Assembly: GCA_027064245.1 (NCBI GenBank)
Contig: JAMOPZ010000387.1
Span: forward strand, 1-8,518
Source: Campylobacterales bacterium
Lineage (GTDB): Bacteria > Campylobacterota > Campylobacteria > Campylobacterales > Arcobacteraceae
DNA: 8,518 nt
Reading direction: 5' to 3'
Below the pieces are notes generated by a model, which was not told the DNA's origin, made no database searches, and saw only the letters and a list, made by a program, of their open reading frames with translations. Shown piece after piece: positions 6,315-8,518 of the stretch (its first letter is position 1; the number at the start of each line of letters is the position of its first letter). The translations under genes were made by a program, and so were the position numbers.

Positions 6315-6343
6315 GGAGACCCTTGTTAAATAGATAATGAATA

Positions 6344-6371
6344 ATTATAGCATAAAAAACTAAAGAAACAA
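6344..6371 (-). promoter_or_regulatory. Promoter of the KfrA-like gene
   Basis: On the minus strand: TTGTTT (6371-6366), a 16-base spacer, then TATAAT (6349-6344) preceded by TGC, an extended -10. The -35 element overlaps the inner arm of the palindrome at 6365-6402. Confidence 0.6.
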
Positions 6372-6402
6372 GATATTATAGGAAATATATGTTTCCTGTT
6401 TC
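6365..6402. promoter_or_regulatory. Two-layer palindromic operator, probable KfrA autoregulatory site
   Basis: The outer arms are GAAACA (6365-6370) and TGTTTC (6397-6402). The inner arms are GGAAA (6381-6385) and TTTCC (6392-6396), separated by TATATG. All arms are perfect inverted matches. Overlap with the -35 region of the KfrA-like promoter fits autorepression; binding is inferred. Confidence 0.5.
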
Positions 6403-6441
6403 CCAAAGAATACCTATAAAATTTTATGTAGTTATAATATC

Positions 6442-6577
6442 ATGCTAAAAATAAAAATACTCAAAGAAAATGAAGGTATAGATAAATATCTATCTTTAAT
6501 GAACGACTTTGACCCAAGGGATGTTTTTTTTTAATTATAAGTTCCGTGTCCATAAATGGGATTTTTCTACCATATAA
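6442..6577 (+). pseudogene. Short gene fragment with poly-T frameshift
   Basis: An ATG at 6442 opens MLKIKILKENEGIDKYLSLM, continues with NDFDPRDVFF, and stops at 6532-6534 directly after a run of nine T (6524-6532). Removing one T continues the frame for 14 more residues (NYKFRVHKWDFSTI) to TAA at 6575-6577. The composition looks protein-like, and the start faintly resembles GNAT/FemAB-type N-termini, but this is too short to assign. No ribosome site is present, and TATAAT at 6433-6438 is too close to drive it. It is probably the 5' stump of a lost gene; it could also be chance. Confidence 0.3.
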
Positions 6578-6598
6578 ACTTAACATGCTTTAAGTTTA
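6575..6598. repeat. Perfect 9-bp inverted repeat
   Basis: TAAACTTAA (6575-6583), a six-base loop, then TTAAGTTTA (6590-6598). It lies just beyond the stop of the recombinase fragment on the minus strand. It lacks a T tract, so it is a weak terminator candidate; a recombination-site arm is another possibility. Confidence 0.35.
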
Positions 6599-6605
6599 CG
6601 GTTGA

Positions 6606-6686
6606 TTATTTTTCTAAAACTCTATTCCCAAATTCTCTGAGTTCCCCATTTGGTCCAACATAACGGTAAAGTGTCGGTCTAGTAGA
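6606..6686 (-). pseudogene. Serine recombinase (resolvase) C-terminal fragment, cut by IS256 element
   Basis: The minus strand encodes TRPTLYRYVGPNGELREFGN, then RVLEK and TAA (6608-6606). This is the typical C-terminal helix-turn-helix of Tn3-type resolvases/invertases (…SRPTLYRYV…), which contacts the recombination half-site. Everything upstream, including the catalytic serine domain, is missing. The reading is lost exactly where the IS256-family terminal repeat begins (about 6685-6687), so the element inserted within the helix-turn-helix coding region. The N-terminal part would be expected beyond the right end of the IS, but that end has been lost. The fragment cannot be functional. Confidence 0.8.
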
Positions 6687-6769
6687 GAGTGTAAAATAAA
6701 CTGTGTAAACCTTAAAAAATAGATTTATTTGATATGATTATCAAGTAGATTATTAATAAGGATTTACAC

Positions 6770-7198
6770 ATGAGTTTAATCAACCACGAAGAGTTAAAAA
6801 AACAATTAGCATCAGGAGAGATAACTTCTCTTGATGATATTACAGTAGAGTTTAAAAATATACTAAAAGAAGTAATACAAACTGCCTCACAAGAAGAACT
6901 TACCTCACACTTAGGTTATGACAAACATCAAGAGTCTAACAATTCAAATGCTCGTAATGGCTACAATGAAAAAACTATAAATTCAAAGTATGGTCAGTTT
7001 GATGTATCTATCCCAAGAGATAGAGAATCAAGCTTTGAACCACAACTAGTAAAAAAGCGAGAGATATATTTAGATGGTACAGAAGATATGATTCTATCAC
7101 TTTATACCAAAGGTATGAGTGTAAGAGATATACAACTGTATCTTGATGATCTATATGGTTATGAACTCTCAACACAAACAATCTCAAATATTCTGTAA
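6770..7198 (+). pseudogene. IS256-family transposase, N-terminal segment (interrupted)
   Basis: Residues 1-141 match the N-terminal region of IS256 (Mutator-type, Transposase_mut) transposases. Recognisable features are the HLGYDKH motif followed by ARNGYNEKTI, the conserved strand FDVSIPRDRESSFEP, and the DNA-binding segment LYTKGMSVRDIQLYLDDLYGYELSTQTISNI. AAGGA lies six bases before the ATG. After isoleucine 141 (7190-7192) the frame enters the inserted 220-bp element and ends at once (CTG-TAA). The frame resumes at 7421. Full-length relatives have about 400 residues. The catalytic DDE domain is almost entirely absent here, so the product could at most be a DNA-binding fragment. Confidence 0.9.
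7185..7192 (+). repeat. Left 8-bp target-site duplication
   Basis: CAAATATT, repeated exactly at 7413-7420. Removing one copy together with 7193-7412 restores the transposase reading frame (…ISN-I-TEK…), proving it is a target duplication within the gene. Confidence 0.9.
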
Positions 7199-7412
7199 AC
7201 TTCGGAAAAGTCTTAAAGAGCCCTAAATATAGGTGATTGTAGATATCAAATTATTATCAAAAATTCAATATTTTTAGAAATTTTTTAAAACTTATTTTAT
7301 AAAAAGCCCAATAATAGGGAAATAGAGATTTTTCTAAATATCAGAATCGTATGAATTGAACTAGGATACACCCCATGTTTAAAGGGGTTCGAGAGTTTTC
7401 CGAAGTTTACAG
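7193..7412. mobile_element. 220-bp MITE-like element with perfect 17-bp inverted repeats
   Basis: The left end CTGTAAACTTCGGAAAA (7193-7209) is the exact reverse complement of the right end at 7396-7412, and 8-bp target duplications CAAATATT flank it. There is no coding capacity: no frame of useful length is open. Internally it is AT-rich with a hairpin ACCCC-N9-GGGGT (7370-7388) near the right end and smaller CCC/GGG pairs (such as CCC-AATAATA-GGG at 7309-7321). It is a non-autonomous element mobilised by an unknown transposase. An 8-bp AT-rich duplication is compatible with families such as IS1595, ISL3 or IS256; the ends do not match the host IS256-type repeat. Confidence 0.88.
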
Positions 7413-7420
7413 CAAATATT
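7413..7420 (+). repeat. Right 8-bp target-site duplication
   Basis: CAAATATT directly after the right inverted repeat, identical to 7185-7192. Confidence 0.9.
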
Positions 7421-7534
7421 ACAGAAAAAATTATGGAAAAAGCTGCTGAATGGCAGAACCGTCCACTTGATAAAATATACCCTATCATTTTTATGGATGC
7501 AACAGTTCTAAAAATAAGAGTCGATAGAGTTGTT
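7421..7534 (+). pseudogene. IS256-family transposase, continuation after the MITE
   Basis: The frame resumes with TEKIMEKAAEWQNRPLDKIY, then PIIFMDATVLKIRVDRVV. FMDATVLKIRVD contains the first catalytic aspartate of the IS256 DDE triad. Homologues continue with a KNVAVY-like strand, but here the sequence switches after GTTGTT into the block shared with 8415-8518 and stops at TAG 7568-7570. The remaining two catalytic acids and the C-terminus are lost. Together with 6770-7192 this makes about 180 of roughly 400 residues. Confidence 0.88.
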
Positions 7535-7634
7535 TGTGAAATTTGCAAAATAGTCCATAATGAGCCATAGTGTGGCTCATTATAAGTCTTATTTTTTAAA
7601 TATTTTGATAAGTGTTTAAAAAGTAAAAGCTAGT
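7531..7634 (+). repeat. 104-bp direct repeat, copy A
   Basis: Identical base for base to 8415-8518 (offset 884). It begins TGTTTGTGAAATTTGCA, which is the outer edge of the IS21-type terminal repeat array seen at 8336-8427, and continues through the hairpin at 7557-7583. The left neighbour here is IS256 transposase DNA. The copy stops matching only because the window ends. Confidence 0.95.
7557..7583. terminator. Strong hairpin, possible terminator
   Basis: ATAATGAGCCA, loop TAGTG, TGGCTCATTAT: an 11-bp perfect stem. A T6 tract follows on the plus strand only after about eight bases (AAGTCTTATTTTTT), so termination is plausible but not textbook. An identical hairpin lies at 8441-8467. Confidence 0.5.
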
Positions 7635-7785
7635 TTTGGTTTGTTCTTTAGATTATTATTGAAAAGAAGTTATAGTTTCTAATATTTTAATAATAATATA
7701 AACTTTAAAACAATAAGAATATTCTTTAATAAATGATTATATTTAATTAAATAAGTATTTTATACACTATATTATACTAAAGAGC
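7635..7785. other. AT-rich stretch without a supported gene
   Basis: Low-complexity AT-rich DNA between repeat copy A and the IS481-type remnant. No frame, hairpin or repeat here is strong enough to call. Confidence 0.5.
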
Positions 7786-8019
7786 AATAATGGAACTATT
7801 AAGAATGCTACAATCAAAGCAGAGGAATACGATAATATTGAAGATGTTACAAAAGATTTAAGTAAGTTCTTGATATTCTATAACTTTAACATAAGACACG
7901 GTTCTTTACGAAGAGAATTGAAAGTAAGAACTCCATTTGATGCAGTTCAAAGTTAGTTTCAAACAAAGCCTGAAATATTTAAGATTTTACCAAATATGTT
8001 TCAAGATATTGCTTTTTGA
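7786..8019 (+). pseudogene. IS481/IS3-type transposase C-terminal remnant with in-frame stop
   Basis: The frame reads NNGTIKNATIKAEEYDNIED, then VTKDLSKFLIFYNFNIRHGSL and RRELKVRTPFDAVQS, a TAG at 7954-7956, then FQTKPEIFKILPNMFQDIAF and TGA at 8017-8019. The FYNFNxRHGSL…TPFDAV pattern is the typical tail of rve-type integrase cores (Y-N-x-x-R-x-H-x-x-L…P), as in IS481 and IS3 families. The internal TAG stands where a tryptophan (TGG) would be expected. The N-terminal helix-turn-helix and the first catalytic residues are missing on the left. It is dead. Confidence 0.75.
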
Positions 8020-8048
8020 AAAAAGGTACAACGTGGTGAAACTTGACA
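8020..8048 (+). mobile_element. Probable right end of the IS481/IS3-type element
   Basis: After the transposase stop, GGTACAACGTGG then TGAAACTTGACA ends at 8048. Read outward-in on the other strand it starts TGTCAAGTTT, fitting the TG…CA-type ends of these families. IS21 coding sequence starts on the far side at 8048-8050, so the element apparently inserted into istA. The left end has been lost, so the terminal repeat cannot be confirmed. Confidence 0.45.
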
Positions 8049-8191
8049 TCTTCATATTTTTTATTTATGAGCTTAAACTCTTTGGTGTATTCATTAACTG
8101 CACTATGACTTATATTTAAAGCTCTTGCTATCTTTCTATTTGACAGTTTAGCTTCACATTTTAGTCGTAAATTCTCTTTGATTTTTAACAT
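8048..8191 (-). pseudogene. istA: IS21-family transposase IstA, N-terminal fragment
   Basis: The minus strand encodes MLKIKENLRLKCEAKLSNRK, then IARALNISHSAVNEYTKEFK: the helix-turn-helix that opens IS21-family IstA transposases. The ATG at 8191 is preferred because AAAGGA lies six bases upstream; an ATG at 8206 with GGAGA before it would add five residues. After about 48 codons the frame crosses into the end of the IS481-type element and ends at 7979 in unrelated residues. Intact IstA has about 400-500 residues with a DDE core, and is followed by istB; both are missing. The terminal repeat array at 8336-8427 lies on its upstream side, as expected for the left end of the element. Confidence 0.8.
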
Positions 8192-8206
8192 GCTAAGTCC
8201 TTTCAT

Positions 8207-8335
8207 TTTTTTTCTCCATCTCGATTTGAGATAGACAAAGTTTAGCACCATAATTAAATGGCAGATTTAGCTTGTTTAAAAACTCAGATATTTCGCCAAC
8301 TAAAATTCCAAAATCTTTTCACTAAACACTCAAAA
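8207..8335 (-). promoter_or_regulatory. Leader region of the IS21-type element
   Basis: About 130 bases separate istA from the terminal repeat array. On the minus strand GGAGA precedes the upstream ATG, and ATCTC-AAATC-GAGAT forms a short hairpin (about 8218-8232). CTTTTCAC at 8317-8324 is an inverted counterpart of the GTGAAAAG in the repeats. No gene is seen. Confidence 0.35.
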
Positions 8336-8427
8336 AGTGGAAGGTAAAAAGTGAAAAGAGTGGAAGGCAGTTTGTGAAATCAGTGGAAGGCTAAAAGTGA
8401 AAGAGGTGGAAGAATGTTTGTGAAATT
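8336..8427. repeat. Array of four 23-bp repeats, IS21-type transposase-binding sites
   Basis: Units start at 8336, 8359, 8382 and 8405, each 23 bp and touching: AGTGGAAGG, six variable bases, GTGAAA, two bases. Units 1 and 3 share TAAAA(A) in the variable part, units 2 and 4 share (A/T)GTTT, giving an A-B-A-B order. IS21-family elements are known to carry multiple repeats at their ends where the transposase binds, and this array lies upstream of istA next to the presumed element end. Confidence 0.65.
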
Positions 8428-8518
8428 TGCAAAATAGTCCATAATGAGCCATAGTGTGGCTCATTATAAGTCTTATTTTTTAAATATTTTGATAAGTGTT
8501 TAAAAAGTAAAAGCTAGT
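8415..8518 (+). repeat. 104-bp direct repeat, copy B (continues beyond window)
   Basis: Exact copy of 7531-7634. Here the left neighbour is the IS21-type repeat array (it starts inside unit 4), and the hairpin recurs at 8441-8467. The presumed IS21 terminus is at about 8431, so the rest may be the DNA next to the original insertion. Confidence 0.95.
8441..8467. terminator. Strong hairpin, second copy
   Basis: The same 11-bp perfect stem with TAGTG loop as at 7557-7583, as part of the duplicated block, followed by the same displaced T tract. Confidence 0.5.

Larger units (their letters stand above)
6685..7534 (+). mobile_element. IS256-family insertion sequence, 5' part only, itself interrupted
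   Basis: The left terminal repeat starts at about 6685 (GAGAGTGTAAAATAAA, then CTGTGTAAAC), a recognisable Mutator/IS256-type end. The transposase gene starts at 6770. The element is interrupted by a 220-bp element at 7193-7412 and breaks off at about 7531-7534, where sequence shared with 8415-8518 begins. The second half of the transposase gene and the right terminal repeat are missing, so no target duplication can be scored. Confidence 0.8.

Noticed and set aside
5620..6333. Plus-strand open frames of 124 and 89 codons
   Set aside because: Antisense shadows of the KfrA-like coding region; Ser/Phe-rich composition is what antisense of a Glu/Lys-rich coiled coil gives.
7297..7548. Minus-strand open frame of 83 codons
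   Set aside because: It runs across the MITE boundary into antisense IS256 transposase, so it is a chance fusion.
7937..8119. Plus-strand open frame of 60 codons
   Set aside because: Overlaps the IS481-type tail out of frame and the antisense of istA; no ribosome site.
8336..8427. CRISPR array
   Set aside because: The 23-bp units touch without unique spacers, and they lie at an IS21-type end upstream of istA.

Overview
The window is AT-rich (roughly 70 % A+T by eye) with strong AAGGA or GGAG ribosome sites and TATAAT-type -10 boxes. Together with the protein flavour (a KfrA-like protein, an AAA/DUF4143 ATPase, IS256, IS21 and IS481-type remnants), this suggests a Campylobacterota genome such as the Sulfurimonas/Arcobacter/Sulfurospirillum group. 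The genus is an inference, not a proven call. The region is accessory: about half is ordered small operons and about half is decayed mobile DNA.

Positions 1-2881 hold a compact, same-strand cassette. It runs: C-terminus of a metallophosphoesterase, a macro-domain (ADP-ribose binding or hydrolysing) protein one base later, a HEAT/LRV-like helical repeat protein, an unrecognised 151-residue protein, and a WYL-domain transcription regulator. The two gaps in it (after the macro gene and before the WYL gene) carry the same spaced palindrome, AGCAGACA-N6-TGTCAAA, just upstream of a TATAAT box. The natural reading is that the WYL protein controls both promoters, including its own. The gene set suggests a nucleotide/ADP-ribose-linked stress or defence module, but that function is inferred.

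Positions 2882-3942 hold a degenerate IS256-type end, a well-expressed-looking 111-residue orphan gene, a convergent frameshifted gene remnant, and the last part of a group II intron (half of domain V plus domain VI) on the minus strand. Positions 3943-5193 encode an intact AAA/DUF4143 ATPase flanked by near-identical direct repeats, as if it were a discrete insertion. Positions 5355-6314 (minus strand) encode a KfrA-like coiled-coil DNA-binding protein with a palindromic operator over its own promoter.

Positions 6442-8518 are a graveyard of nested insertions. A serine recombinase is cut by an IS256-family element; that element is cut by a 220-bp non-autonomous element with perfect 17-bp inverted repeats and an 8-bp target duplication, and has then lost its 3' half. 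Next come an IS481/IS3-type transposase remnant with an in-frame stop, abutting a truncated IS21 istA gene, and the IS21 terminal repeat array (four 23-bp units). The last 104 bases duplicate 7531-7634 exactly, so the window ends inside a repeat.
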